From NCBI GenBank assembly GCA_024500155.1, contig CM044857.1:3102501-3166500 (forward strand): DNA of 64,000 nucleotides. Direction: 5' to 3'. Of the stretch, positions 34,982-47,515 are shown piece by piece. Position numbers and translations under genes: made by a program. How positions within the stretch are numbered: position 1 is the first letter of the stretch; each line of letters starts with the position of its first letter. The notes beneath the pieces were generated by a model that saw only the letters and a list, made by a program, of their open reading frames with translations, was not told the origin of the DNA and made no database searches. The DNA is from Chenopodium formosanum (taxonomy: Eukaryota > Streptophyta > Magnoliopsida > Caryophyllales > Amaranthaceae).

Positions 34982-35344
34982 GGCCATGTTTGGTAATTGG
35001 CTTTTTAATGGCTTTTTGGTTAGCTTTTGGCTTTTTTAGGTGGTCAAATAGCCAAAAAATGTGTTTGGTAATTGGCTTTTTAGTCAGCGAAAAAGCTGGC
35101 TTTTAAGCCAAAATGAAAAAGCTGCTTTGAGTAGCTTTTTTGTTGGCTTTTGGCTTGTTGGCCCATAAATTATCTAATAAACAGCCAACAACCAACAATT
35201 AATTTACCAAACACTTTTATAAACAGCTAGCTTAAACAACCAATTTCAAAAGCCATTATAAACAGCCAAACATTCCAGCTGGTCAAACAAGCCAAGTGAA
35301 CCAGCCAACAGCCAACCGCCAACAGCCATTTGCCAAACAAGGCC
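34982..35344. mobile_element. MITE with GGCC...TGTTTGG ends, 363 bp
   Basis: The left end GGCCATGTTTGGTAATTGGC and the complement of the right end, GGCCTTGTTTGGCAAATGGC, are inverted repeats. The left half is dense in GGCTTTT, the right half in AGCCAA words, so the element folds on itself over much of its length. No clear target duplication; it does not encode a protein. Confidence 0.75.
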
Positions 35345-37180
35345 AAAATGCTCTATGATCTAAATGTGGGCTTACATGAAAAGACGTTAATCTCATCAAG
35401 ATTCTTCTCTTTACCTTAATATATAAAATACACATAATCAGATCGATTACTTAACATTTGTCTAGTGTTCAGGTTTCTTAAATTGTATCCTTTGTTAAGT
35501 ACGTACATGTTACACTCCCTAGCTATTTGCAATTGATGTGCGCATTTTTGGTAGAAGTTGGCCTCATATATATTCGAACCTTAGACTTAAAAAGCATATT
35601 ACAGGTATATTTGGTAGCAATAATAATGAGGTTTTGGAAAAGTTGTGAACACAAAAGGACCCAGCTACGTATCCGATATGCATGTGGAACTTTATCAGAG
35701 CCGAAACAGTATCACTCTTCACACCCAGACGCTTCATTACATCACGTCAAAAAGATATTTAACCCATTGCTTTTTTCCTTAATGTCATCATTATGCATTA
35801 TAAGAAATCATTAACAAAAGTCAAATGTGCTTTAGTTAACAACATATAACAATTACTTCGTATACATCCACAATATATTCATAGGAAAATTTGATTCTAA
35901 TAATCCAACAGTTCACCAGTCATAATCTATTCAAGATGCACCTAAAGCTGGGATTAATCAGCAATGATCAATATGTATATGGTCGTTTGATGATCAGACA
36001 ATGCAAGCAATTGTTGTTACATCTAAATTCCATTTAAAAATGACAACACCATCATATTCAGTTAATTTATACCAGCTGCCTAGCATTGCAAGCACCAAAT
36101 TAAATCAAATAAATTTATAGTGGATGATCAACATTGAACACGAATGGGGTCCTAAGGTCACCATGGATCGGCGAGGCATCCGAGGTTATTGTATCATCAT
36201 CAACCGTAATTTTGGAATCAATGGAGTAGAATTCATTTCAATGTTTGATCGCTCAATTTTCATCACAAAACTTCATACTAGTAGTCTAGTTACGGTTCTG
36301 TCTTGTTCATTTGATTTTGCCTAAAAATATATTATTATCTGAATTTATATACCAAGTATTAATTTCGTCAACTTATATTAGTTTATTAAACATATTTAAC
36401 TTTTTTTTTTTTTTTTTTTTTGGTTAATGAATATAGTAATCTATAAATTTTTTTAATTTTTTTTAAAGTAAGGAGAAGGACTCTGATTAAACCTCAACCC
36501 TTGAGATATTTTTGGTCTAGTATTTACAAAGTCGGGCATCTTATAAGTGAGGGGGGAGGGTTAGAGATATTCATCCTCAAAGTGTCACTAGTGGAGATTA
36601 AACAACTCAACCTCAAAGTTAGAAAGTACAATCGTTTCCTCTAAATTAAGCTTAGCTTATTTTAAGTAATATACGATTATTAAGAGGAACATATGAATGA
36701 TATGATTGTACTCCGTATAATTCTTCGTATATGGTCGTAATACATATGTTAAAAATAGATGAGTAGGTGAGAATGATGAAGCATAAAATAAGCAGAAAAG
36801 GTGGTGATCGGGTATGGCCGTTGTTACAGTTTTGTCAATGGAAGAGTAGTCAATTCAATTGACTTGACTAATTAATAATATTATACTATAAATATATACT
36901 CCACCTTTTTATTAATTTAATTTCTTTATGTGTTATTTAGCGAGGGAGTCATAGATAGAAAGGTCTCAAATTTGCACTGCTCGATGCAATGAAATTTCCA
37001 CTAACTTCATCATTGTATTTCAGTGTGAGAGCTACTCACTACTTGCCTTTCCTTTCAATTAACCAGGAGATATATTGTGTATAGAACACGTAACTTGTAT
37101 GTCATGCTCCACTAATTTTTACTTATTCATGATTCTTGTGTGATTTTTGTTTTATGGTAAGAAAGGAAGGGATCACTTAT
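35345..37180. other. Intergenic, no gene seen
   Basis: Short ORFs at 35527-35814 and 36124-36324 have no recognisable domain, splice context or compositional support and are not called. A poly-T run is at 36405-36420. Confidence 0.4.
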
Positions 37181-37338
37181 TAAGGGTCTCTTCTCTTCAA
37201 ATTATTTTCACTTCACTTTAATTCAGCTTTAATAAGTTCAGTTCAGTTCAGTTCAGTTCAGTTCTTAATTTCTTTCTCTCATAAAATATTTTGTTCGGTT
37301 CAAATCAGCTCAGTTAAGTCAATCAGAACAGGTCCTAA
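37181..37338. mobile_element. GAACTGA-family MITE, copy 5
   Basis: Ends TAAGGGTCTCTTCTC and AGAACAGGTCCTA, with four direct GTTCA pentamers at about 37235-37262 in the left-middle part. Confidence 0.8.
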
Positions 37339-38268
37339 ACTCGTATTAGGATAATATCGCCACATAATTTGTAAGAGAAAATCCGTGTAAAATCCTCTTA
37401 TAGCTTTGAAAGTACTTTTAAATTTTGAATTTAAAGAGATTGAAACCATGTTCTTTTGAATTGAATTAAACTAAATTGAATAAAAATTAAAACTAAACTA
37501 GTTCAGAATGAAAGCTTGATGGGTTCCGACGTGAGCTTGTGTATAGCTCAATGATGAAGTACTCCGTATTGATCATGGTATCAATTCAAGCAAACAATCC
37601 TTGGCTATTATCAATACCAAAAGTATCGATTTATTAGACACGTCTGATAAGAGACCAACTCGTATAATCGATTTGAATTAGGAGAGACGGGGTTCTAGTC
37701 TTGTAGAGGGTAACAAAAAAAAATTAAAGAGGGCGGAAGTGGCAGGCAAGGCAGCACCCTAGACACGATAATAAAGCAAAGCAAAGAAGAAAAATGGTAA
37801 TACGAAATAATGTAATCTTTCGCAGCAGTAGTTGTCTTTCCTACAGAGAGTAGTCTCTGTCTATATTCCCATATTTTGACTACTGAGGAATTTTATATCA
37901 CAAGTCACATTTGCATATTCCATTATTCTTACATCCCAGTTCAACTTACTTATATAAGTCTATTTCATCTATTTAATGCTCTCATTTATTGTGCTTAGTT
38001 GGCTACCTGTCACACCCTTTAGTAACTATCACAACAAATTGTTTTTTTTTTTTTTTCCTTTAATTTCTTCAACAACTATATTTGCGAGCTTAAATTCTCT
38101 GTAATTTTCTCAACAAACATGATTGATTTTGTTCTTTCACACAGTACATACTACTCGGGCACTCGTTGAATTGGGTTTATGGTTGATTACAAAATAGTCC
38201 TGATAAGGCCGAGTCATATCAGATAATGGTTTGTGACAAATTATTGTATCCAAACGAATTAATTTGTA
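37339..38268. other. Intergenic, no gene seen
   Basis: No supportable gene or element. A poly-T run lies at 38041-38056. Confidence 0.4.
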
Positions 38269-38483
38269 CTCCCTCTATCTCCAATTGTTTGTCCAAACTA
38301 TAAATCCACTTTATTAAGCCTTTGGGCAAAAAATGGTGTACATGGGTTGACACAAATATCAATGAGGAGAGAGAGAGAGAGAGAGAGAGTGTGTAAGTGA
38401 GAAAACATGCCAAAAGTAGTATGGGCCAATCTTTTAGAGACACTTTAAAAAAGAAAGTGGAGCAAAGAATTAGGAACAGGGAG
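38269..38483. mobile_element. Stowaway MITE, 215 bp
   Basis: Ends CTCCCTCTATCTCCAATTGT and AATTAGGAACAGGGAG are inverted, with TA on each side (38267-38268, 38484-38485), as in Tc1/mariner-type Stowaway elements. It contains a (GA)n run at about 38366-38389. Confidence 0.82.
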
Positions 38484-38659
38484 TAATACAAATATGTTTT
38501 CAGATTACTTTGGCTTATAGCAACTTATAATAGAATCGAGTCAGTATTTGATAGCTCTACTATCAATACACCTTACAAGTGTTGCTCTAGGCCTCTAATT
38601 TGTTTTAGGAAAATGTTATTAATTTAGAAAATCATAAAAATATAAACACTAATTACACT

Positions 38660-38790
38660 GAGGGCCTGTTCTAATTTACTGAACTGAACTGAGCTGAAGT
38701 GAACTGAATTGTTTATTCGATAAGGAAATTAGGAACTGAAATGAATTGAGCTGAACTGAATTGAAATTAAGCTGAAGAGAATAGGTCCTA
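38660..38790. mobile_element. GAACTGA-family MITE, copy 6
   Basis: Ends GAGGGCCTGTTCT and GAGAATAGGTCCT. The interior has TGAACTGAACTGAGCTGAA and its near complement. Confidence 0.85.
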
Positions 38791-39487
38791 ATGGACCTAA
38801 TTTATGCGTGTTTGTCATAAATTCCTAATATTATATAATTTTTAAGAGTGTATTTAATGCTTATACATAGCAATTAGGGCTACATATAACATTACCCTAA
38901 ATTCAGATTTTAAGGTTTCTTTCGCTCTCTAGCAGGCCATAATCTAGCTTTTATGATAAAAACCAATCAATTGGTTTATTCTTTAGATTATTGGTGTTTA
39001 GCTTGAGGGAGGGCCAATTATTATGTTACACTAGATGTCTAATGCTAACTAATTACATTAGGTCAAGAAGTTCCCTAGAGAAGCTAAGTTAGCATGCTTA
39101 CATAATTAGCACCTATAATTAAGAGGCCAAAACAATCATGATGTATCATAATCTGGTTTTATATATTATTGTCGGTTGTATAAGGTTGCTGATGACTTTG
39201 TGTAATTTAATCCAATAATTATTGTATTAATATTCAGTGCCATGCATAAGATATTTAACGATCAATATTAATATTTATATATAAGTGATGTAGATAAAAT
39301 TTGATCCCAAATTTTAAGCAAAACTGAGGACGACTTGATTGCTAATCCGAGTTTCATCGATCATGGCAACTTTACCTTCTATTCTGAGTTTCATCGATCC
39401 CGTCAACTTTACCTCCTATACTGACTACTATATATAATCAGTGGTGAATCCAGGATTTCCGAGAAGGTGAGTCACCTTCAATCATTG
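38791..39487. other. Intergenic, no gene seen
   Basis: No supportable gene. ATCAGTGGTGAATCCAGGAT at about 39438 is a word often seen at plant repeat edges, but no element can be bounded. Confidence 0.35.
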
Positions 39488-39495
39488 ATCTTGTG

Positions 39496-40011
39496 TAAAG
39501 GTGGGCATGACGTGCCGGCACGCGGGAGGCCACGGGCCCGGCACGACGGCCCAGTTGTGGGCCGTGGGCCGTGCCGTGAACAAAATTTTTGGAAATTGGC
39601 ACGGTCTTCAGCCCGTGGGACGGCCCGCCGGCACGGCCCACCAGCACGACACGTGGCACGGCCCAGCATGGCACGACCCGTGCAAATGTAGCTGTTAGAG
39701 AGGAGAAAGTAGTCATTTTCCCCAACAGCCATAAACGGCTACTTCTCCAATGGCTATTTTTGTGTTATTTGCTTATCGCACTCGTAATTTTTTTTAATTA
39801 TATACATTGTTGTTTTTTGCTAAATCATACGGAGTAATATAATAATAAAAAAACATAAATTAATAAAATTATTTATATAAACTCAATTTTAAAGTTGTTC
39901 AAAAAATATATATATCGATTTTTTTATATACATATATTAAAAAAAAATAAAATAACGGGCTGGCCGGCTGCCCGGCACGGCCCGCCAGGCGCGGCACGAT
40001 GCCCATGTTTA
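39496..40011. mobile_element. Non-autonomous hAT-type element, 516 bp
   Basis: The left end TAAAGGTGGGCAT and the complement of the right end, TAAACATGGGCAT, match at 10 of 13 bases. The flanks ATCTTGTG (39488-39495) and ATCTTATG (40012-40019) are an 8-bp duplication with one change. GC-rich ends packed with GGCACGGCCC-type words surround an AT-rich centre. The several overlapping ORFs in the GC-rich part come from this word composition and are not genes. Confidence 0.78.
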
Positions 40012-40251
40012 ATCTTATGTGAAAATAAATTTTTTTTCTGGCCTTTCATAATTGATTTCAATCCAAATTATATACGGTATAAAAAAAATTCATCACTCTT
40101 ATTTGACTATATGATATGATTTACTCCCTCCGTTTTTAAATACTTGTTCCATTTTTCCATGTGAAATTTACATAATATACCAGGATGTACCATGAGCATG
40201 GTACACCTTGCCTTCCACGTTGGATTTTACATCAAATTAATACTTAATCTG

Positions 40252-40448
40252 CCAGCTTTACACATTTAAAAAAAAAAAAAAAATCCTACCTCAATTCATG
40301 CTATCGGGCGTGATTATCTCCCTTTTGTTGTAACTTCCACATTTTAATTGCACCAGCTTTACACATTTAAAAAAAAAAATCCTACCTCAATTCATGCTAT
40401 CGGGCGTGATTATCTCCCTTTTGTTGTAACTTCCACATTTTAATTGCA
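40252..40448. repeat. About 100-bp tandem duplication in the element's leader
   Basis: Units 40252-40352 and 40353-40448 start CCAGCTTTACACATTT and are identical apart from the length of an A-run, so this duplication is recent. A third start, CCAGATTTTC, follows. Confidence 0.92.
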
Positions 40449-40590
40449 CCAGATTTTCAACTTTAATTACGGAGAGAAATTTTTTTGTTAATTTCCACCA
40501 ATTTTTAAATTTGAATTTAGAGAGAATTACAATTAGAATTATACAAAGAATTATATTGACAATCTAAATCACAGAGATTTTAGCAATATA

Positions 40591-43500
40591 ATGTCCTACC
40601 AATCCGAATTTCGCCATGATTCAGATTCGAGATTCGTTAATTATGATCTAGATAATGATGATATTGACAATGGAGGTGAATTTGAAGACATTGTAACTGA
40701 CGGAGAAGGTAATTTTTTGGTTTTTGTATGATTTTAATTTTTGAATTTTGGTTATTATGTCAACATAATTTTGATATTATTATTTTAAGTTTCAAATCAG
40801 AATATTTCTAATATTTATTGAATGTGTTAATTCCTTATATTTAAGTATTTATATTATAGAATATAGAATTTTATATACATTCGATTTTTCGATTTTCGGT
40901 TGGAGGTTGATGACGAAGTTCTTTTTTAGTGACCCTTATGTTCTTTGCTATTTTAACAGACTAATCAATGAGTTGTATACTCTTCCTATAGTATGTTCGT
41001 TGATTGTAGGAGTAATGTTCTTTTTAAATTTATATTATTTAAGTCAATGGTTTTTTTGGGGAAATATTGATGTAGTAATTTTTTAAGGAATAATTTTTTA
41101 ATATTTGATATAAAATATAATATTAAAGAATTTTTTTTTAAAAACATATAAGACATATACATTACAGTAGTGAGGTATATGAACTATTTAGTTTACTTAT
41201 TTATTGTGCATTATTTTATGTTATAATGTACATTCATATGTGATATAACAAACATAGTTTATTTTTATTTTTGTAGGTTTTATTGAGGCAAAAGAATCCG
41301 AATTGCTTCATAGAAAAGTAAACTCTGACGAAGAGGCATATGATTTATATAATAGATATGCATTCAAACATGGTTTTGGTATACGTAAGGGAAAGTTGAA
41401 TACTAGAGAAGACAAGTGTACAATTCGACAACGATTTTGTCAATGTTCTTATGCTGGGTTCAAGAGGGTTAATAAGCTTGGTGCTGAACCAAAGGTGTAT
41501 CAAAAAAGAGACTTCCGTACCGGATGCAAAGCCATGATTCAATTTGATGTAGACAATGATTCTGGTTTGTTTGTTGTAGTTAAGCACCTTATGGAGCATA
41601 ATCACAGCAGAGTCCCTGTTTCAAAGAGGCATTTGATCAGGTCACATAGGAAGGTTAGGGCACACTCATTAAGTTATTAAAGAACAATGATTTTATATTC
41701 AGCGTACATTACTTTATTTCATAATGTACATTATATGATAACTATTTGAACATTATTTGTTTAATTGATTATAGGTCAGTGGTGAGCAGGTTGCTATGCT
41801 TAGTAGTTTAACTGAGAATGGTATACCTATTGCTGATGCTGTCCGTGTTTTGAAAAGTCAAGCTAGAGGTGAGGTAAATCTTGGTTTTTTGTGTAGAGAT
41901 GCATATGGTGTTTCAGCTGCGGAGAAGAAAAAAAAGTTTGATGGTTGTGATACAAAGCAATTACTTAGTTACTTTAAAGAACGAAAATCTAAAGAATATG
42001 ACTTTTATTATGATTTTGATGTTGATGAGAAAGGTTATTTGCAATCCTTCTTCTTTCTTGATAGTAGAATGAAGGTTGATTATGATGCTTTTGGAGACTT
42101 ATTGGTCCATGATACTACATATCGTACAAATAAATATGCTATGATTTGCGGTCCATTTGTTGGTATGAACCATCATAATAATAATGTTATGTTTGGGATT
42201 GGATTTTTGATTAATGAAAAGTGGGAGTCATGTGTGGTTGTTCAATACTTTTTTGAAATCTATGGGAGACAAACATCCTGTCACAATAATGACTGATCAA
42301 GCTCAAGCAATGGCCAAGACAATTAAGATTGTCTTTCCAAACACTCGGCATCGATTATGTACTTGGCATATTGGGGAGAATGCAAATAAAAACATCAAAG
42401 GACTCAAAGCAAAGGATGGTTTCAATGACTTGTTTGATATTGTTTTAAAGTACACCGATACTATGGCGGAATTTGAGCATTATTGGTCAAGGTAACATTA
42501 TGCAGTTTTTTGTTTCTTATAAAATATTTCGTTAAATATTAGTTGCAATTTTAGGATATTAATTATGGGATATAAAATATTATAATTTTAATATTTAACG
42601 GAGGTAGTACATTAGTTCACCTTAGATTTTGCATGTTCATTTAGTTCATGTAATTGTTCTATGTTTCTCAACAATATGTTCTTATTCAATACAATGGATA
42701 TTCCTTTTTCCCAATATTGAATGTTTTACGGTTTTATTCCTATGTGTTCTGTTTAATAAGATTTCACTAAATGAATGTTACTTAGTAAAGATCCTATATA
42801 TTTATTTATTTCAAATTGTAATAATATTTCGTACTATAATGTAGTGTGGATTAGGTGCATTTGTTATGGACATCTTTTTACTAATATAATTTATTTTAAA
42901 CTATATTTTGTTGAAGTTCTACATGCTCCAGTTAAAGCTTTGTGTACGATCATTGATTATTCAATTCAATACACTAGCATTTTACATGTTCTTTTAATAA
43001 TTTAAGTTGTTCTTTTTGTTTTTACTTTATGTTCACTTAATTAGCTAGTCATGTTCTTTTTAATTTCAGCATGATTCAAAAATACAACTGCAAGGAGAAC
43101 AAATGGCTTAGCAATTTGTATAATATTAGAGAGATGTGGTGTTCTGTATACTCGAAAGACTACTTTAGTGGTGACATTCTCTCATCTCAAAGGAGTGAAA
43201 CAACAAACAAATCAGTTTCTCATAGACTCCATGTCACTCATGGTCTTTGTGATTTCTACAATTCGTTCCTTGAGGTTGTTGATGAGTGGAGGAGCAAAGA
43301 AGGCAGTAAAGATTATGATAGTAAGACTGGTAATTGACACTTAGTGTGGGCAGATGTCGGATTGTTAGAGCATGCAAGAAAGGTATATACCATTCAAGTC
43401 TATGTACAATTTGAGGATAATTTTGTGAATGGTGTGCCTTGCACTGCAAAGGTAATAGCGATGCAACCTCCTCTTTATTAATATCATGTTGGGCATCCCA

Positions 43501-44511
43501 AAAAATATTTGATAATGCATATAGTTACTTTTGATGAATCAATGGTCACAGTTGAATGTACGTGTAAGTACTTTGGCGAAGTGGGGCTACTATGTAAGCA
43601 CTCACTCCGTGTACTTCACTTGAATAACATCACCTACATTCCGAAATGATATATTGTGAAGAGATGGACAAAGGCTGCCATGTGCACTAGGGCTGATGTC
43701 AAAGTTGTTGCTGAATCAGGTATCACTCCTTCTAATGTTTGGAGATTACATTCTATTAGGACCTTTATTAGGCTTATCGACCGTGGACAAAATGACATAA
43801 CTACTTGAACTGTCATTGAAGAAGCTATTGATGAGTGTACTAATAGAATTGATCTATTATTGAGAAATAATGAGGATGAACCCACACAATGTTCAAACAT
43901 CAATGATCAATTAGCTACAAAAGATAATGGTAATGGCAACCTGTTGGAACCACAAGATAATTTAGAGGAGTGTGTTGAAAGAATAGATGTGGGTGATCAA
44001 CAAGAGGATGTGGATGATATTGATGTTAAGGACCTTGTTAAGAGAAGGAAGAAGGGATAAAGAAACACTAGACTAAAGAGCACTCAAGAAAAGATATGTA
44101 ACAAGCTAAAAGGTCAAAAAATCAAGTCATGGAGAAAAAAGAGTGTTAGAGGGGTTTCTAAAATGAAACAAAAGGCGCAAACTACAAGCAAGGTACTATA
44201 CATTATTACATAATGCTCTTTAATTATATCATTTATGTTCTTTTATTATGAATGTGCTCTTGTAAATTTGTGAGCTACAAAATGATTCTTTTTCAATATT
44301 GTTTAAGTTCTTTGCAGGGTATTCTTGTGTTCTTTTCGAAATATAACCTTTTATCATTATTCATACCTTGTATTCATTTTATTTTATTTTTTGGTAGGAC
44401 TCTATGGCAGTACCTCAAGGAAATATTTTGGCACATTTATCTGAATTTGGAGGGTCATTAGAGTACGTTGAGCCAGATGAATACTTTGGAATAAATATTA
44501 ATCCCTTTTAA
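40591..44511 (+). pseudogene. FAR1-domain MULE transposase, broken
   Basis: Exons read as 40591-40708, 41277-41653, 41775-42491, 43070-44192 and 44398-44511. The acidic N terminus is followed by a FAR1 DNA-binding domain (EEAYDLYNRYAFKHGFGIR, then CQCSYAG and HLMEHNHSRVP with zinc ligands). The MULE transposase core has DLLVHDTTYRTNKY (first D), TIMTDQAQAMAK (second D) and HRLCTWHI. A SWIM zinc finger is CTCKYFGEVGLLCKH (about 43559-43605). It would cut and paste the element in the nucleus. There is a frameshift near 42230 and in-frame stops near 43336, 43479, 43647 and 43806, so no active protein can be made. Its ancestor could also be a relative of host FRS genes, but the neighbours favour a transposon copy. 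Confidence 0.85.
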
Positions 44512-45467
44512 GTTACACACGATAGAGATATTTTTAATTTTTTATAATTGGGCATACAAGTTTTTTTGCTTTATGAGCACCATTATTGAATTGTCTTTTT
44601 TTTTTTTTTTTTTTTTTTTTGGTGCAAACAATTGGATTGTCTTTGATTTATGAGTATGAGTATTTTATTAATTAAAGATTGATAATTATTATTATTTTAT
44701 AACTGCACATTATACATATAATACTTTTTTCATGGGCCCACTGAAATATGAAATGCAATATTATATCAGTTAGAATATATTGATATACATCACTATCTTT
44801 TTTGAAATTATCCTTTCTTAACTCAAGGATATAAGGCCCTTGTTTATAGCCTTGTGAATAATCCAAGGAATTATCGTCCTTAGTTCATGTTCAGGTATTT
44901 AGTAGTTCATGTTCTTCAGTTTCAACCAATATGTTCTTTGTCATAGTACACTATGTACTTTTATCAAAACAATATTCATATGACTTTTTTTTGTCTGATT
45001 TTTGAATACTTTGGTATTGAATTTCACACGTTTTACACCTTGAATCGTTGTTGATTCAAATTTAACGCATAATTTTTTATGAGCAGTTCAAATTATTGTT
45101 TAAAGGCATTGGAAGGATAATTAACTTTAATACAAAGAATATAAAGTATAATAAAAAAGAACATACTTCACATATAAAAGTACATAGAAGTAATATCATG
45201 ATTTCAACCAAAAACAACGCGTTTCATAAAATAATTGATATGTTCTACATCAATTATACTTCAACTTATTGAATTATCTTTCACACTTTAAAATTCCAAG
45301 AAAAGTCATCAACTTCCATTGTCAAAAAGATAAACAAAAAAACAAAATTGCCCCATTGTTCAAAATAAGAAAAATATCAGATATATCAATATCCAATTTG
45401 AAAAACTAAGGTTAAAATATGCTTCTTTGCAAGATGATTGAAATCACCCATTGTTCCAATGAATGTA
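44512..45467. other. Spacer between two converging genes of the Mutator-like element
   Basis: AT-rich and without coding signal. It holds a T-run at about 44598-44621 and the point where ATGTTCTTT words change strand: they read forward up to about 44945 and in reverse (AAAGAACAT) from about 45160. Confidence 0.5.
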
Positions 45468-47515
45468 TTAAGCCTTTTCATTTAAGAATCTCTTGGCGCG
45501 AACACAAACATTTGCATCGAATTGGTTGAGGTTGCTGGTGATAAGCTCAAAAGTGTATCGCATCCTCAGTTTTTCAACGCATCAAACTAAAAAAAAAAAT
45601 TATAAAATAAATTAAAACTTATTTAACACAAACAAAAAATCCTAAACAAAAATCTAGTAAAATTTGAAAAAACATAACCTACATTTTGGTAATCTAAACC
45701 ACACTCCCATGAGTTCTTTCCATTATAAGTTTCCATGTGACGCATGGTATATATGCCACAATCAACTTCATTATTCACTGTTTGCCAGGGCATTGTAAAC
45801 AACATCATATTGTATGATGGCATTTTTTCATGAAGTTTAATATTTTTCCGTTCAAGGTAACTTGTAAACGCCTTCAACTGTGAAAAAGAAAATAAAAAAC
45901 AATAACTGTTATTAAAGATTGCTGAAATTGCGTTAGAAATAGACATTAAGCAAAATTTTGGATATATCTTACTATTTGTTCCGGAAAGTCCTTATATTTT
46001 TCTGCCATGTCCATACCATCTGGAATTGGACTGCTATCAATATTCTTGATTGATCTTGATCTAGTGTTGACGACCAAAACATAATAATGATCAAACACGT
46101 ACACGAGAAAGAAGAACTGAACCATTAAAGAACATAAGTTATGGTTTGATATTTTAAAAGATCTATAAACAAATATATATATATAAAAAGAACATGCTTT
46201 CTAAATGAAAAGAACATGCATTCTAATTAAAGAGAACATGCTAATTGAAAAGAACAGTATACATTTTTATACGAATCCTACCAATTGGAAACCTTTGACT
46301 GACTTCAACTTATTATCCAATCATCAATTGCTTCCTCAAACCTATGTTGTTTCAAAGTAGGAGTGACAACTTGACTATCATCTTTGTAAGCATCATTCAT
46401 GCATAAATGATTCTAAGCAAACATAACAAAAAATTGAATTAAAAAAAAAAAATCAACAAAAAAAATTAATCACTACAGATTTGGATAAAATAAAACAAAA
46501 AAATTGATTAACCAATACTTACAAATGCACTGTTTGGGAAGTAATCCTCTTCTCATTTGATATAGAAATTTAATAATTAAAGATAAGAGACCAAGCATCC
46601 ACAATTTCAATGAATATGCCCACATCATGACCAAGTGATTTGATTATCTCTCTTGTTATAATTGTATGACCATCATCATACAATAATTCCCTACAAAAAT
46701 TAATAAATGAACATTCCAATAAATTATAAATTCTAAAAGAAATGCTTATGAAAAATATGATATAGAGGTAAGTTTACTCATCATCCAAATGTTGTTCATA
46801 TGCATATTCCAAAATAGCATTTTGGAGGTCGTGCGATTGTCCTAGTAGATGCGAGTATTTAGCCAAATACGGTGACTTGAATACATGTGCCAACTTTCTT
46901 AACCTTTTTGAAACTTTTGGTGATTTCCTAAATAAAAAATAAATAAAAAAACCCACACCAAATAATGATGAAGGATATAAACATTGCAAATAAAGAATAC
47001 ACACTTAATATAAAAGAACATGTACCGATTATGAACATCACTTTCCCCTCTTTTTCCATAATCTTTCTCATATTTTTCTTTTCCTTTTTCTCCCATTGCC
47101 CTTTTTCGTTTTTATGATTTATTTTCCTCACGATCATCGGTCTTTCTTCCTTGGACACTAAAAGCACACAAATACAATGTAAATAACAAAAAAAAAAAAA
47201 AAGGCAGAAGTAACAAGTACATAGATATCAACTAAAGAAAGCATAATAAAAAGTACATCAAGCATAATATAAAGAACATTAAAGATTTAAATAAAGAACA
47301 TATACCATGCTATAAAAGAACATCATTTATATTGAAAAGGAACATAAGTTTTTTTTCCCTATTCGAAAGAGTAACATAAGATTAATAATAGTACAATATA
47401 TAATCAACTACAACAACAGACATGCTCTAACATAATAACACCCATCCAGTCATATATAGATAATATTTACCACTACATTACCAAGTACAAAATATCAAAA
47501 CCAACATATTAAATA

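Noticed and set aside
35527..36324. ORFs of 95 and 66 codons
   Set aside because: No domain, no splice context and base composition like the surroundings.
39438..39837. Several overlapping ORFs on both strands
   Set aside because: They arise from repeated GGCACGGCCC words in the end of a hAT MITE; none has a domain.
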